A DNA stretch of 64,000 nt. Source: RDXT01 sp033765305 (GTDB taxonomy: Bacteria; Bacteroidota; Bacteroidia; J057). The translations under genes and the position numbers were made by a program. The first letter of the stretch is position 1, and each line of letters opens with the position of its first letter. Below the pieces are notes generated by a model, which saw nothing but the letters and a program-made list of their open reading frames with translations, made no database searches and had not been told where the DNA came from. Location of the stretch: NCBI GenBank assembly GCA_033765305.1, contig JANRID010000049.1, positions 1 to 64,000 on the forward strand, read 5' to 3'. Positions 1-8,687 of this stretch are shown here, one piece after another.

Positions 1-22
1 ATGCGGCGTCCTCCCCCATCCC

Positions 23-883
23 TCACGCCAGCTCCATTTCCCCCACCTGCGCTTCGATGGCGCGGGCTACGTCTTCCATCAGCCACATGGGGGTCGAGGT
101 GGCGCCGCAGATGCCGATGCGCGACGCGCCTCCGAACCACCGGAAGTCCAGCTCCTCGGGGCCGGAGATGAAATAGCTGGCCGGGTTCACGCGCTGGCAG
201 GTCTCGTACAGCGCCTTGCCGTTGGAGCTCTTTTTGCCCGAAACGAAGATCACCACGTCGTGCCGGGCGGAGAATTTCTCCAGCTCCGGCTCGCGGTTGC
301 TTACCTGGCGGCAGATGGTGTCGTTGAACTGGAAGTCGGCGCCGGAGGCCTCCATGCGGGCTTTGATCTCGTAGAGCAGCTTGGTGGGCTTGGTCGTCTG
401 GCTGAAGAGCGAGATGGGCCGCTCCGTGTCCAGCGCTTCCGCCTCTTCGAGCGAGCTGACCACGATGGCCTCCTGCTGCGTCTGGCCTACGAGGCCGTTG
501 ACCTCGGCATGGCCTTTTTTGCCCAGAATCACAATCTGGCGGTCCTCGTCGTAGGCCTGGCGGATGCGGTTCTGGAGCTTGAGCACCACCGGGCAGGAGG
601 CGTCGATGAGCTCGATGCCGTTCTCCATTGCGATGCGGTAGGTCTCCGGCGGCTCGCCGTGGGCGCGGATGAGCACCGTGGCGCCGCGCAGCGTGCGGAG
701 CTCGTCGTATCCGATGATTTCGAGCCCCATCTGCTGGAGCCGCTCCACTTCCTTGTCGTTGTGGACAATATCGCCGAGGCAATACAGCTTGCCGTGCTCG
801 CGCAGGTAATCTTCGGCCATTTCGATGGCGTACACCACGCCGAAGCAGAAGCCGGAATGTTTGTCGATTTCGATCTGGACCAT
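23..883 (-). CDS. ispH: 4-hydroxy-3-methylbut-2-enyl diphosphate reductase IspH (LytB)
   Basis: This is the last enzyme of the non-mevalonate isoprenoid pathway. It reduces HMBPP to IPP and DMAPP with an iron-sulfur cluster in the cytosol. The protein is 286 residues, normal for the family. The cluster cysteines are visible in SGFCFGV near the N-terminus, DASCPVV in the middle and DTICRQVSNR later; IVHNDKEVERL and IRAHGEPPET carry the conserved substrate histidines. The open frame continues about 50 residues upstream, but that part is proline/arginine-rich and unlike the family, so I chose the ATG at 883 (MVQIEIDKHSG). It is followed in the same direction by nothing before the window edge. 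cmk lies 98 bp upstream, a pairing also seen in other Bacteroidota and compatible with one transcript. Confidence 0.95.
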   Translation of the reverse strand: MVQIEIDKHSGFCFGVVYAIEMAEDYLREHGKLYCLGDIVHNDKEVERLQQMGLEIIGYDELRTLRGATVLIRAHGEPPETYRIAMENGIELIDASCPVVLKLQNRIRQAYDEDRQIVILGKKGHAEVNGLVGQTQQEAIVVSSLEEAEALDTERPISLFSQTTKPTKLLYEIKARMEASGADFQFNDTICRQVSNREPELEKFSARHDVVIFVSGKKSSNGKALYETCQRVNPASYFISGPEELDFRWFGGASRIGICGATSTPMWLMEDVARAIEAQVGEMELA

Positions 884-981
884 GGCGATTGCGGGAGGGT
901 AAACAGGGCTGAGAAGAGGGTGCAATAAAACCGGGAATAAGATAGGGCGCCCGGAGCGGGATTTCCGGACAAAAGCGCCGG

Positions 982-1683
982 TCAGCTCACTTCGGGCACT
1001 TCCGGGCGCATGCGTTCGCGGGCGAGGCGGCACACGAAGGCCACCTGATCATCGAAGGACATTTCGGTGGTGTCGAGCTCGATGGCGTCCTCGGCCTTGC
1101 GGAGCGGGCCTTCCTTGCGGGTCGAGTCGATGAGATCGCGTTTGCGGAGGTTTTCGAGGATGGAATCGATCGATTCCTCGATGCCGCGTTCGGCCTGCTC
1201 CTGCCGGCGCCGCTCCGCGCGGACGCGGATCTCCGCGGTCATGAACAGCTTCAGCTCGGCCAGGGGAAACACCACCGTGCCGATGTCGCGCCCGTCCATC
1301 ACCACGCCGCCGCCTGCTCCGATGCGCTGCTGCTGCTGCACCATCGCCGAGCGGACCGCATGATGCACGCTCACCGGGCTCACCGCCTCCGACACCCTCG
1401 GCTGCCGGATGGCCAGCTCCACCGGCTCTCCGTTGAGCAGGGTCTCGCGGCTGCCGGGCTCCAGGCCGTCGCGGAAGGAGATCTGGATCTTCCCCAGCGC
1501 CTCGATCATGGCCGGCGTCTCCGTATGGCAGTCGATGCCGTGGTCGAGGAAGTACAGCGTCACCGCGCGGTACATGGCGCCGGTATCGATGTAGAGGTAT
1601 TGCAGCTCCCGCGCTACCCGTTTGGCGGTGGAGCTTTTGCCGCAGCCGGCATATCCGTCGATGGCGATGGTAATGCGATTCAA
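982..1683 (-). CDS. cmk: Cytidylate kinase
   Basis: The enzyme phosphorylates CMP and dCMP to their diphosphates with ATP. The P-loop IDGYAGCGKSSTAKR is at the N-terminus, followed by YIDTGAMYRAVTLY (CMP-binding region) and MDGRDIGTVVFP. All are diagnostic. No ATG lies between the upstream unrelated sequence and the P-loop. The best start is the TTG at 1683 (LNRITIAIDGYAG), giving 233 residues, the usual size. An open frame runs upstream to 2028 but only as an out-of-frame reading of queD. queD begins 35 bp further up, so queD-cmk-ispH may be one transcription unit. Confidence 0.93.
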   Translation of the reverse strand: MNRITIAIDGYAGCGKSSTAKRVARELQYLYIDTGAMYRAVTLYFLDHGIDCHTETPAMIEALGKIQISFRDGLEPGSRETLLNGEPVELAIRQPRVSEAVSPVSVHHAVRSAMVQQQQRIGAGGGVVMDGRDIGTVVFPLAELKLFMTAEIRVRAERRRQEQAERGIEESIDSILENLRKRDLIDSTRKEGPLRKAEDAIELDTTEMSFDDQVAFVCRLARERMRPEVPEVS

Positions 1684-1718
1684 ACCAGAGGTATTATACG
1701 GTACAGGCGGCTGGGGGG

Positions 1719-2102
1719 TTAAAACGACGCCCGGTATTCGCAGCGCGAGGTGCAGGTCTCGTGCACCACGACACTGTACAGATCGGGCAGAACGGGCTTG
1801 AGCACCTCGTAAAACCAGCGCGAAAGGTTTTCGGAGCTGGGGTTCTGCAGCAGGGCATTGCCCAGGCGGTCGCCCACGTCGTTGATGCACCAGTGGTCCA
1901 GCAGATCCACATAGGGCTTGACCACCGTCTTGATGTCGCCGAAATCCATCAGGATGCCGCTGGCCGGATCGATCTCTCCCGTCAGGTTTACCTCGATCCG
2001 GAAGCTGTGGCCGTGCAGCCGGCGGCACGGATGGCCCTCGGGCATGCCCGGCAGGTAGTGCGCCGCCTCGAAGCGGAACTTTTTGGTAATCATCACCGGC
2101 AT
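1719..2102 (-). CDS. queD: 6-carboxy-5,6,7,8-tetrahydropterin synthase (QueD/PTPS family)
   Basis: QueD converts 7,8-dihydroneopterin triphosphate to 6-carboxytetrahydropterin in the queuosine/7-deazaguanine pathway. The 127-residue protein has FEAAHYL, which supplies the first zinc histidine, and CRRLHGHSF, which supplies the catalytic cysteine and two more zinc histidines. SGILMDFGDIK and VVHETCTSRCEYR complete the fold. The length matches the short bacterial QueD type. Two starts are possible (2102 or 2093); the difference is three residues. Other queuosine genes are not in the window. A role in biopterin metabolism is the alternative, because PTPS and QueD are hard to separate by eye. Confidence 0.9.
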   Translation of the reverse strand: MPVMITKKFRFEAAHYLPGMPEGHPCRRLHGHSFRIEVNLTGEIDPASGILMDFGDIKTVVKPYVDLLDHWCINDVGDRLGNALLQNPSSENLSRWFYEVLKPVLPDLYSVVVHETCTSRCEYRASF

Positions 2103-2399
2103 ATCGTCGTCACCGTTAGGCTCCAGATCACCTGCAAAACAACGCGATCGGGTTCAGATAACCAAATGCGTATATATCAGCATGCGGAATCCGGCGGTCG
2201 CCGTGCCCGCCTGCGTGTTTCAGCGTGCCCGGCGCAGTTGGGGAATGCGCCATTTCAGCATTCGGATTTTTCTTCAGCAAAATCCTGAAAACCAAACAAT
2301 TCTGTATTTCGATCCGTCCGGGCCCGAGCCAGATGCTGCCGAACAGGCCGCCGCCCCCAGGCTGCCGGAGGAGCCGGGGGCGGCGAGGATACATTCCGT
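2103..2399. other. Intergenic region without a supported gene
   Basis: About 300 bp lie between queD and the lipoprotein gene. Only short, composition-driven reading frames are present. At 2350-2384 there is an inverted repeat (GCCGCCCCC ... GGGGGCGGC) just past the lipoprotein stop. It may end that transcript, but no T-run follows it. Confidence 0.4.
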
Positions 2400-3023
2400 T
2401 TACTTGCCCAGCCCGGCAAGCTTGTCCAGGTTGGTCGATTTGACCGCCGCCTTCAGGTCATCCATGCTCATGCCGCTGCTTTCCGCATTGACGATGAAGC
2501 GGGAGCCCACCAGCACGGACAGCTGCCCTTGTTCGCCGCTGTTGTCGTACTTCTCATAGGACTTGTAGCCGTCTATGACGCCGGTGCGCTCATAGCCGTC
2601 CGGCGTTTCGCGGTCGATCGTAGCCATAGACCAGGCAGCCAGGCCCATCAGCCCCGTCGGAACTCCGCCGAAGTCCATGATGCTCAGCCGCAGGCTGCGC
2701 TCGCCTTCGCCGTAGTCGGCTTCTGCCTGGGAGACCGTGAAGCCCATGGTGCCGCTGGTCTGGCCTTCGGCATTGCGCTGGGCCATGCCGCCGACGCTGC
2801 CGGGCAGGAGTTCTTTCAGTTCGCGGAAATTCACCGGCTGCACCGGAGTGGAGCCGTTCTGGGACTGCTGGGCAAGATCCTGCAGCTGCTGCAGGCCCTG
2901 CTGCAGGCCTTCCTGCGCAGCCTGGGCTTGCTGTTCGGCTTCTTTTGCGCGCTTTTCGGATTCCGACTGGCAGGCCGTGAGCGCGCAGGCGCCGGCAAGC
3001 AGCAGGGTCAGGAGAGGTTTCAT
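2400..3023 (-). CDS. Hypothetical lipoprotein with N-terminal coiled coil
   Basis: A 207-residue protein of unknown function. The N-terminus is a lipoprotein signal (MKPLLTLLLAGACALTAC, lipidated Cys18). Residues 20-55 are rich in Glu, Gln and Ala and should form a coiled-coil helix. The rest is a single mixed domain with no motif I recognise. A similar layout (signal, Q-rich helix, then a domain with GYKSYEKYD-like text) occurs in unassigned Bacteroidota lipoproteins. It lies 122 bp past btuG on the same strand, so co-transcription with the B12 uptake genes is possible but not shown. Confidence 0.75.
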   Translation of the reverse strand: MKPLLTLLLAGACALTACQSESEKRAKEAEQQAQAAQEGLQQGLQQLQDLAQQSQNGSTPVQPVNFRELKELLPGSVGGMAQRNAEGQTSGTMGFTVSQAEADYGEGERSLRLSIMDFGGVPTGLMGLAAWSMATIDRETPDGYERTGVIDGYKSYEKYDNSGEQGQLSVLVGSRFIVNAESSGMSMDDLKAAVKSTNLDKLAGLGK

Positions 3024-3145
3024 TGGAGAGCGTTAATGGGTATAATGAGTAAACGAAGATAAGCGGCAAAACATATTCCGGCAGCGGCAGGACCCAAATT
3101 TTCGCTGCCTCCATCCCGCCGCCGCACCCCCCCATCGGCGTCCTG

Positions 3146-4177
3146 CTATTCCAGAAACACAAATTCGCCCGGAATAATGCCCGCTTTGAAGCTGTCCAGC
3201 AGCGCGCCCCTGGCGGAGTAGCGCAGCACCGTGCCCCGCTGCGCATAGTCGATCGCGTCCGCTATATATAAGGTGCGTTCGCGCGGATGCACGCCCAGGG
3301 CATAGAAGGAGGCGCCGCCCGCCGCGATGAAGGCGGCCGCAGGCAGCTCCGCAGCGCCCACCGGCATCGCGAAGACATCGGTGTTGAGGTAATACACCGT
3401 ATCGCCTGCCGGATTGAGGCGGAGATTGGCCGGAAACTGCCCCGCCGGGAAGGTCCAGCTCCGCTCCGCCGTGCGGCTTGCCGGGTCGATCCGGTGCAGG
3501 GAGGCCGGCGTGCTGGTGAAAAAGTCGCCGCCGCACAGCACCCAGAGCTTGCCGTTCTCATCCAGCCCCAGGCTGTTGCCGCCTGCGCCTGCTGCGATGC
3601 TGTCCGTCACCTGGTCCGTCCGGGTATCGATCACATACACATAGGGCCGGCCCTGGTGGCTGACGAATACGTCGCTGCCGATCTGGATCATCTCCTCCGA
3701 CCAGCCCGGCAGGGGAATGCTGCCCGTGACGCTCAGCGCATCCAGATCGACGATGGAAATGGCATTGGCGGCCAGGTCGCTCACGTAGGCGCGGCCCGTA
3801 TTGCCCAGCGGCAGCAGATAGCGCGGCGACGTCAGCCCGGTAATCGTGCCGACGGATTCGAGGGTTTTGGTTTGCACCGCTTCGATCTTGCCGGAATTGT
3901 TCACGACCAGATAGGCGCGGCTGCCGTCGAGGGTCATGGACTGGAGCACATCGCCCAGGGGGCGGCCGTTGACGCGCTCAAACACATCCAGTGCCGCCGA
4001 GTCTTCGGTTTCGTCCCAGAAATCGAGGGTAGCATTGGAGGCGAGGAAGTTGCCTTCGTTCAGCACAAAGACGCCGCGGGTAAATCTGAGCTCTGCTTCT
4101 GCGCCGTCGGGCTTGCAGGCGCTCAGGGCGGCGGCCAGCAGGGCAGCGCCGAGAAGCACAGGAATTGAGGGTTTCAT
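3146..4177 (-). CDS. BtuG-like YncE/DUF5074-type beta-propeller lipoprotein
   Basis: A 343-residue lipoprotein (lipobox ALSAC, Cys21). The body is a string of short repeats typical of seven-bladed YncE-like propellers, for example SRAYLVVNNSGKIEAV, GRAYVSDLAANAISIVD and DVFVSHQGRPYVYVID. In Bacteroides, BtuG is a surface propeller lipoprotein that binds cobalamin very tightly and hands it to BtuB. The present gene starts 29 bp after a btuB-like gene that sits under a cobalamin riboswitch, so the same job is the best inference. The fold assignment is strong; substrate specificity rests on context. Generic DUF5074/YncE proteins exist in other settings. Confidence 0.8.
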   Translation of the reverse strand: MKPSIPVLLGAALLAAALSACKPDGAEAELRFTRGVFVLNEGNFLASNATLDFWDETEDSAALDVFERVNGRPLGDVLQSMTLDGSRAYLVVNNSGKIEAVQTKTLESVGTITGLTSPRYLLPLGNTGRAYVSDLAANAISIVDLDALSVTGSIPLPGWSEEMIQIGSDVFVSHQGRPYVYVIDTRTDQVTDSIAAGAGGNSLGLDENGKLWVLCGGDFFTSTPASLHRIDPASRTAERSWTFPAGQFPANLRLNPAGDTVYYLNTDVFAMPVGAAELPAAAFIAAGGASFYALGVHPRERTLYIADAIDYAQRGTVLRYSARGALLDSFKAGIIPGEFVFLE

Positions 4178-4206
4178 AGCAATATATTACGTTGGTTGAT
4201 AACAGG

Positions 4207-6087
4207 TTACGTGCGGTTCCATTCCCAGCGCAGGCTGGCACCCAGGTAGCGCAGCGGCATTGGCCGCCCGGCCACGACCTGGTAGCGGACATTCCAGAGA
4301 TTTTCAGTGCGCAGCTGGATCTCCAGCAGCTGTCGCCCGGCCTGCAGCCGGTACGACGCAGCGGCGCCGCCCAGCAGGAAGCCGGGCAGCGAGCCGGCGT
4401 GGTCGGTGGTGGTGTAGCGCCGGCCGGTCCAGGTGTGCAGGCATTCCAGCGCCCAGGGGCCGCGCCGCAGGGCGGCGCTGAGGGCGGCCTGATGCGCAGG
4501 GGTGTAGATCAGCTGCTTGCCGAGCGATTCGTCGCCGTCGCGCAGCGCGAGCTGGTGGGTGGAGCGGGTGAAGGCATAGCGCAGCGAGGCGAGCAGGAGG
4601 GTCTTGCCGGCCTGCATTTGTGCCTGCGCCTGGCTTTCGATGCCGCGGGCCCAGACGCGGCGGGCGTTGGCGGGGCTCCAGTAGCCGCTGCCCGGCAGCC
4701 AGACGATCCAGCGGTCGATGCGGCTGCTGAAGGCGGTCAGGGCTGCCGAGGCCGCCCACCGGCCGCTGGCGGCAGACAGGTCGGCTCCCAGCTCCTGCGA
4801 CCAGCCGGTTTCGGACTGCAGATCCGGGTTGCCGCCGGGCCGCCAGTAGCGGTCGTTGAAGGTAGGCAGGCGGTACATGCGGCCCGCGCCTGCGCGCAGC
4901 GCGAGGCCCGGCCGCAGCTGCGCCGTCAGGCCCAGGGACGGCATGGGCGGCAGCAGCCGCCCGCCGGCCTGCTCCTGCCGGAGGGAGAGGGTGCCGGTGC
5001 AGCGCTCCCAGGCCGCCTGCCACGACGCAAAGGCTGCCAGGCGCCCCTGGGCAAAGGCCTGGCTGCCGTAGCCGTCGGCCTGCGCCCGGATGCGGCTGGC
5101 CTGGATGCCGCCGTGAATCCGGTGGCGCCGGCCGATTCGGTGCAGGGCTTCCGCCTCTGCCAGCCAGCTGACGCCGCCGCTGAGCTCGTCGAGGGCGAGC
5201 AGGCTGTCGGTATATCGGAGGGATTCGTGGAGGCGGGCGGCGCGGAGGGTGTATTCGCTGCGGGTGCCGCTCCAGGTCCAGGCGGCGAGCAGGCGCAGGG
5301 CCCGGTCGGTCTGGCGGGCGCGGGGCGGCAGCTGGCGGAGCGCATCCTGATGCCAGAGGTGAAGCTGAAGGTGCTGGCGGCGGCCCAGCTGCCAGCGTTC
5401 GCTGTGCAGGAAGCCCTGCTGCTGCCAGGCAGCGCCGGTCTGGCGGGTGCGGGCCCCGCCGGGGGGCTCGTAGGCAAAGCGGTTGGCGGCCTGCTGGCGG
5501 ATCCAGCTGGTATGCGCGCTGCGGGCGCCGTGGCGGAGCTGCAGCGAGAGGCCCGACTGCCAGTTGCCGGGCGATTCGGCGCCGGCGAGGGCGCGGATGC
5601 GGAGGCCGGGGCCGGGCGCATGGGGTGTCTGCAGGACAATGGCGCCGCCGAGGGCGCCGCTGCCGATCTGGGCGCCGAGGCCGCCGTGCAGGAGGGTGGC
5701 TTCGCCGAGCAGCCACACGGGAAAGAGGGTCAGGTCGGCCTGGCCGTTGAGGGGGCTCTGGAGGTTGAAGCCGTTCCAGAGCACGGCGGTATGCGCGGCG
5801 CCGCTGCCGCGCAGGGCGGGGGAGGCCAGCCCGCCCGGGCTGTAGGCGCGCACGAAGGCGTAGCCGGCGCCGGCGAGCAGCTCGCCGAGGGTTGCGGACG
5901 CAAAGCGGTCGAGCAGGGCGGGGGCGAGCGGCTCCTGCCGCTGGCCGGCGGCGAGCGCCTTCAGTCGGTACGCCTCGATGGCGACCGGATCCAGCTGGCG
6001 GAGGGAGTCGGGCTTCTGCGCGTGCAGGGCGGCCGGAGCCGTGCTCAGCAGGCTGAGCAGCAGCAGCAATCGGCAGGGGAGGGGCAT
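4207..6087 (-). CDS. btuB: TonB-dependent cobalamin receptor, BtuB-like
   Basis: A 626-residue outer membrane receptor, the usual BtuB size. It has a signal peptide ending near LHAQ, a plug domain (LGELLAGAGYAFVRAYSPGG, ALRGSGAAHTAVLWNGF, GGLGAQIGSGALGGAI), then a barrel of alternating aromatic strands. TonB-dependent receptors import large scarce ligands using energy from TonB-ExbBD. The gene is preceded by a cobalamin riboswitch about 150 nt upstream and followed by the btuG-like propeller gene, which fixes corrinoid as the likely ligand. It is unusually rich in Ala, Leu, Gln and Arg compared with barrels of low-GC relatives, in line with local GC content. Confidence 0.88.
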   Translation of the reverse strand: MPLPCRLLLLLSLLSTAPAALHAQKPDSLRQLDPVAIEAYRLKALAAGQRQEPLAPALLDRFASATLGELLAGAGYAFVRAYSPGGLASPALRGSGAAHTAVLWNGFNLQSPLNGQADLTLFPVWLLGEATLLHGGLGAQIGSGALGGAIVLQTPHAPGPGLRIRALAGAESPGNWQSGLSLQLRHGARSAHTSWIRQQAANRFAYEPPGGARTRQTGAAWQQQGFLHSERWQLGRRQHLQLHLWHQDALRQLPPRARQTDRALRLLAAWTWSGTRSEYTLRAARLHESLRYTDSLLALDELSGGVSWLAEAEALHRIGRRHRIHGGIQASRIRAQADGYGSQAFAQGRLAAFASWQAAWERCTGTLSLRQEQAGGRLLPPMPSLGLTAQLRPGLALRAGAGRMYRLPTFNDRYWRPGGNPDLQSETGWSQELGADLSAASGRWAASAALTAFSSRIDRWIVWLPGSGYWSPANARRVWARGIESQAQAQMQAGKTLLLASLRYAFTRSTHQLALRDGDESLGKQLIYTPAHQAALSAALRRGPWALECLHTWTGRRYTTTDHAGSLPGFLLGGAAASYRLQAGRQLLEIQLRTENLWNVRYQVVAGRPMPLRYLGASLRWEWNRT

Positions 6088-6219
6088 AATCCGGCGGTTG
6101 GGGGTCCTGAAATCGGATCCGGCGCCGGAAGGCCCATCACAGCAGGCAGCAGGCCCCGCCAGGGCGGAGGCACAGGGTGTGCGTATGGAAGCAGTACTGC
6201 CATGTGTTCTGGGCTTTTG

Positions 6220-6445
6220 TCCCGAAAGCTACGAACCCGGACCGCAGGCAGGTCTTCTGACTTGCGCCCCGCCGGCCCGGTCTTCCCGCCCCGGAGGGCA
6301 GTGACGATAGGGTGGGTGGCGGTTGCGGAGGATCCGCAGCGCTTACAGCAGCGGGAACTGTTCCTGATTTGCACAGGATTCCCTTTTAATCCCGGACCGG
6401 AGGCGGCGTATGCCGCAGCCGGCGCCCGGGAACCTGAAGCCGCTG
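6220..6445 (-). ncRNA. Cobalamin riboswitch (AdoCbl class)
   Basis: Read on the minus strand, the leader contains the conserved core in order: AAAAGGGAATCCTGTG near 6370-6390, GTTCCCGCTGCTGTAAGC near 6340-6360, a GC-rich paired arm, and the B12 box GCAAGTCAGAAGACCTGC at 6248-6265. These match the cobalamin riboswitch consensus well. It sits upstream of the btuB-like gene and should turn off expression when adenosylcobalamin is bound. The outer boundaries are approximate. The 130 nt between the B12 box and the start codon hold GC-rich inverted repeats that could be the expression platform. Confidence 0.93.
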
Positions 6446-6570
6446 TAAACATAGGCAATTGCGCTCATATCCTCCATGATTTTTTTATCTCCGGACGCTG
6501 CTAGGATATTTGGGATCTGTTTGCTAATTTTGATGGCTTGTGCGGCGGGCTGGCGGCATCTCCCGCAAGG

Positions 6571-6688
6571 TAATCCACATGCTTATCCACAATCCGGGGG
6601 CGAGTTATCCCCAAGGCTGTGCGCAAGATATGCTTGCCCGCTGCCAGTGCCCCTGCAGGGCCGGTGCCGCGCCGGAGGCTGTGGATAA
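6571..6688. other. Cluster of DnaA boxes, candidate oriC or DnaA-regulated dnaB promoter region
   Basis: Two perfect DnaA boxes are present: TTATCCACA at 6583-6591 on plus and TGTGGATAA at 6680-6688, its inverse. Two one-mismatch boxes are TAATCCACA at 6571-6579 and TTATCCCCA at 6605-6613. All four lie within 118 bp. The following 100 bp (about 6700-6800) are clearly AT-richer than the surroundings and could unwind. Genes to the left are all minus and to the right all plus as far as 12.4 kb, as expected for leading-strand genes around an origin. dnaB lies immediately downstream. Whether it is the replication origin is inference. Confidence 0.6.
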
Positions 6689-6767
6689 GAAAAGCCGGGA
6701 GGTTTGCAATATGGGTTAAGTGTTTGGTTTTCAGTGTATTGATATTCTCCGCACATCTGCTTTGCAT

Positions 6768-6797
6768 TTTGGGGGCCGTAGCTGTTTTGTATATTTG
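6768..6797 (+). promoter_or_regulatory. Bacteroidota-type promoter of dnaB
   Basis: TTTG at 6768-6771, an 18-nt spacer, then TATATTTG at 6790-6797, a full match to the TAnnTTTG -7 element. A transcript would start near 6804, about 30 nt before the dnaB ATG. Confidence 0.65.
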
Positions 6798-6834
6798 ACC
6801 CCCCGCGCTTCGCACGCTCAACCGTTACCCCTGT

Positions 6835-8364
6835 ATGGCAGAAACCCCGCTCCGCGACCTCGGCCCCGGCTTTTCAGGCGATCAGCCCGAAACGGCCCGT
6901 GTACGGCAGTTTTCCTCCGCATCTGCGCCGGGCGCCAAGCTGCCCCCGCAGGCGCTGGACATGGAAGAGGCGGTGCTCGGCGCCCTGCTGCTCGAAAAAG
7001 ATGCGCTCCACCGCATCATGGACATCCTCCAGCCGGAGATGTTTTATAAAGATGCCAACAAAATCATCTTCGAGGTGATTCTGGGGCTGTTTCAGCAGTC
7101 GGAGCCCATCGATATCCTCACCGTCAAGCATGCCCTGCGCCAGAGCGGGCAGCTGGAGAAGGTCAACGGCGCCTTTTACCTCACCGAGCTGACGGCCCGG
7201 GTCGCTTCGGCGGCCAATATCGAGTACCATGCGCGGATCATCGCCGAAAAATTCATCCTGCGCCAGCTCATCAAGGTCTCCGACGAGGTGATCAAGGATG
7301 CCTACGACGAGACGACCGACGTATTCGAGCTGCTGGACAAGACCGAGCAGCGCCTCTTCGAGATTTCGGAGACCAACCTGCGGCGCAACTATGTGGGCAT
7401 GAGCGAGCTGGTGCTGCGCACCCTGGAGCGGCTGGAGGAAATGCGCAGCAAAAGCAGCAGCGTGACCGGGGTACCCTCGGGTATTGCGGAGCTGGACCAG
7501 ATCACCGCCGGGTTCCAGCGCACGGACCTCATCATTGTGGCGGCACGCCCGGCAATGGGCAAAACGGCCTTCACCCTGACCCTGGCCCGCAATGCGGCCC
7601 AGCGCTTCAATGCGCCGGTGGCGCTCTTCTCCCTCGAAATGGCCGCTGTGCAGCTCACCCAGCGCCTCCTCTGCGCGGAGGCTGAGCTCGATGCGCAGAA
7701 AGTCCGCACCGGCCAGCTGGCCGATTACGAGTGGAAGCAGCTCGTCACCCGCATCGGATCGCTGAGCAAATCGCCCATCTTCATCGACGACACGCCGGCC
7801 CTCACCATCTGGGACCTCCGGGCCAAATGCCGGCGGCTCAAGGCCGAAAAAGGCATTCAGATGGTGATTATCGACTACCTCCAGCTCATGACCGGCCAGG
7901 CTTCCAAAGGCGGCAACCGCGAGCAGGAAATTGCCGGGATCTCCCGCGCGCTGAAGGAAATCGCCAAGGAGCTCGATGTGGTGATGATCGCCCTGTCCCA
8001 GCTTTCGCGCGCCGTGGAGGCCCGCGGCGGCGACAAGCGCCCTGTGCTCAGCGACTTGCGGGAATCCGGCTCCATCGAGCAGGATGCGGACGTGGTGATG
8101 TTTCTCTACCGTCCCGAATACTACGGCTTCGAAACCGACGACGACGGCAACTCGACCGCCGGCCTGGCGGAGCTCATCATCGCCAAGCAGCGGAACGGCC
8201 CTACCGGCACCGTGCGGGCGCAGTTCATCGCCAAGTACGGCAAGTTTGCCGACTGGCAGAGCGGCGGCGCAGCCGATTTCGGCGGCGCCGACAGCCTCGG
8301 CGGCAACACCATTACCCTGCCTTCGCGGATGAACAAGGATGCCGATTTCAACGTGCCTTTCTGA
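6835..8364 (+). CDS. dnaB: Replicative DNA helicase DnaB
   Basis: DnaB is the hexameric 5'-3' helicase that opens the fork ahead of the replisome. The 509-residue protein has the N-terminal helical domain (DMEEAVLGALLLEKDALH, residues about 43-150), a linker, and a RecA-like domain with the Walker A motif ARPAMGKTAF (Lys243), Walker B around MVIIDYLQLM, and the end motif VVMFLYRPEYY. Length and motif order are normal, and no intein interrupts the P-loop. The first 40 residues are a low-complexity extension common in this phylum. The gene is preceded by a DnaA-box cluster and a clear promoter. Confidence 0.97.
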   Translation: MAETPLRDLGPGFSGDQPETARVRQFSSASAPGAKLPPQALDMEEAVLGALLLEKDALHRIMDILQPEMFYKDANKIIFEVILGLFQQSEPIDILTVKHALRQSGQLEKVNGAFYLTELTARVASAANIEYHARIIAEKFILRQLIKVSDEVIKDAYDETTDVFELLDKTEQRLFEISETNLRRNYVGMSELVLRTLERLEEMRSKSSSVTGVPSGIAELDQITAGFQRTDLIIVAARPAMGKTAFTLTLARNAAQRFNAPVALFSLEMAAVQLTQRLLCAEAELDAQKVRTGQLADYEWKQLVTRIGSLSKSPIFIDDTPALTIWDLRAKCRRLKAEKGIQMVIIDYLQLMTGQASKGGNREQEIAGISRALKEIAKELDVVMIALSQLSRAVEARGGDKRPVLSDLRESGSIEQDADVVMFLYRPEYYGFETDDDGNSTAGLAELIIAKQRNGPTGTVRAQFIAKYGKFADWQSGGAADFGGADSLGGNTITLPSRMNKDADFNVPF

Positions 8365-8687
8365 GCCGGCAGATGCAATATGGGCGGCTATTCGGGAAGT
8401 TTTTCGTGAAAAACCAAATCCTCATCCCGGGTCTTTATCGGGTAAATTTCTCATTTACAGGGATTTGGAAAAGGATGGCATTTGCGGTATACCTGGCCTG
8501 CGGCCCGTTGAATATGTAAGATTTGCAGGCAAAAGCGCGGAAAAACCGCAGGAAAAACAGGCCCCGGCCCATCTTTCGACCCATGTTTCATCGTATCTTG
8601 CCTGTCGGTTGCCCTTTCACGATTGCATGCCCGCACAGCTGGCTGTGCGCGCTGCGCGCTCTTCTGTATCCCGGTAAGCAGTATGAT
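8365..8687. other. Intergenic region after dnaB
   Basis: A stretch of 323 bp with no gene I can support. A TATCTTGC motif at 8594-8601, a weak form of the TAnnTTTG box also seen before rlmI, may be the -7 element of the next gene, giving a leader of about 80 nt. No convincing terminator hairpin with a T-run was found after dnaB. Confidence 0.35.

Noticed and set aside
884..1033. N-terminal extension of IspH
   Set aside because: Fifty residues of Pro/Arg-rich text not found in the family; a good ATG with family sequence starts at 883.
2128..2394. Minus-strand frame of 88 codons before queD
   Set aside because: Composition-driven, no motif, no start signal, and it covers the hairpin.
4192..6504. 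Plus-strand frame of 770 codons
   Set aside because: Antisense to the btuB-like gene and riboswitch; Gly/Ala/Gln-rich text with no motif.
8420..8460. Possible terminator after dnaB
   Set aside because: Inverted repeats are short with loops of two bases or mismatched stems, and no T-run follows.
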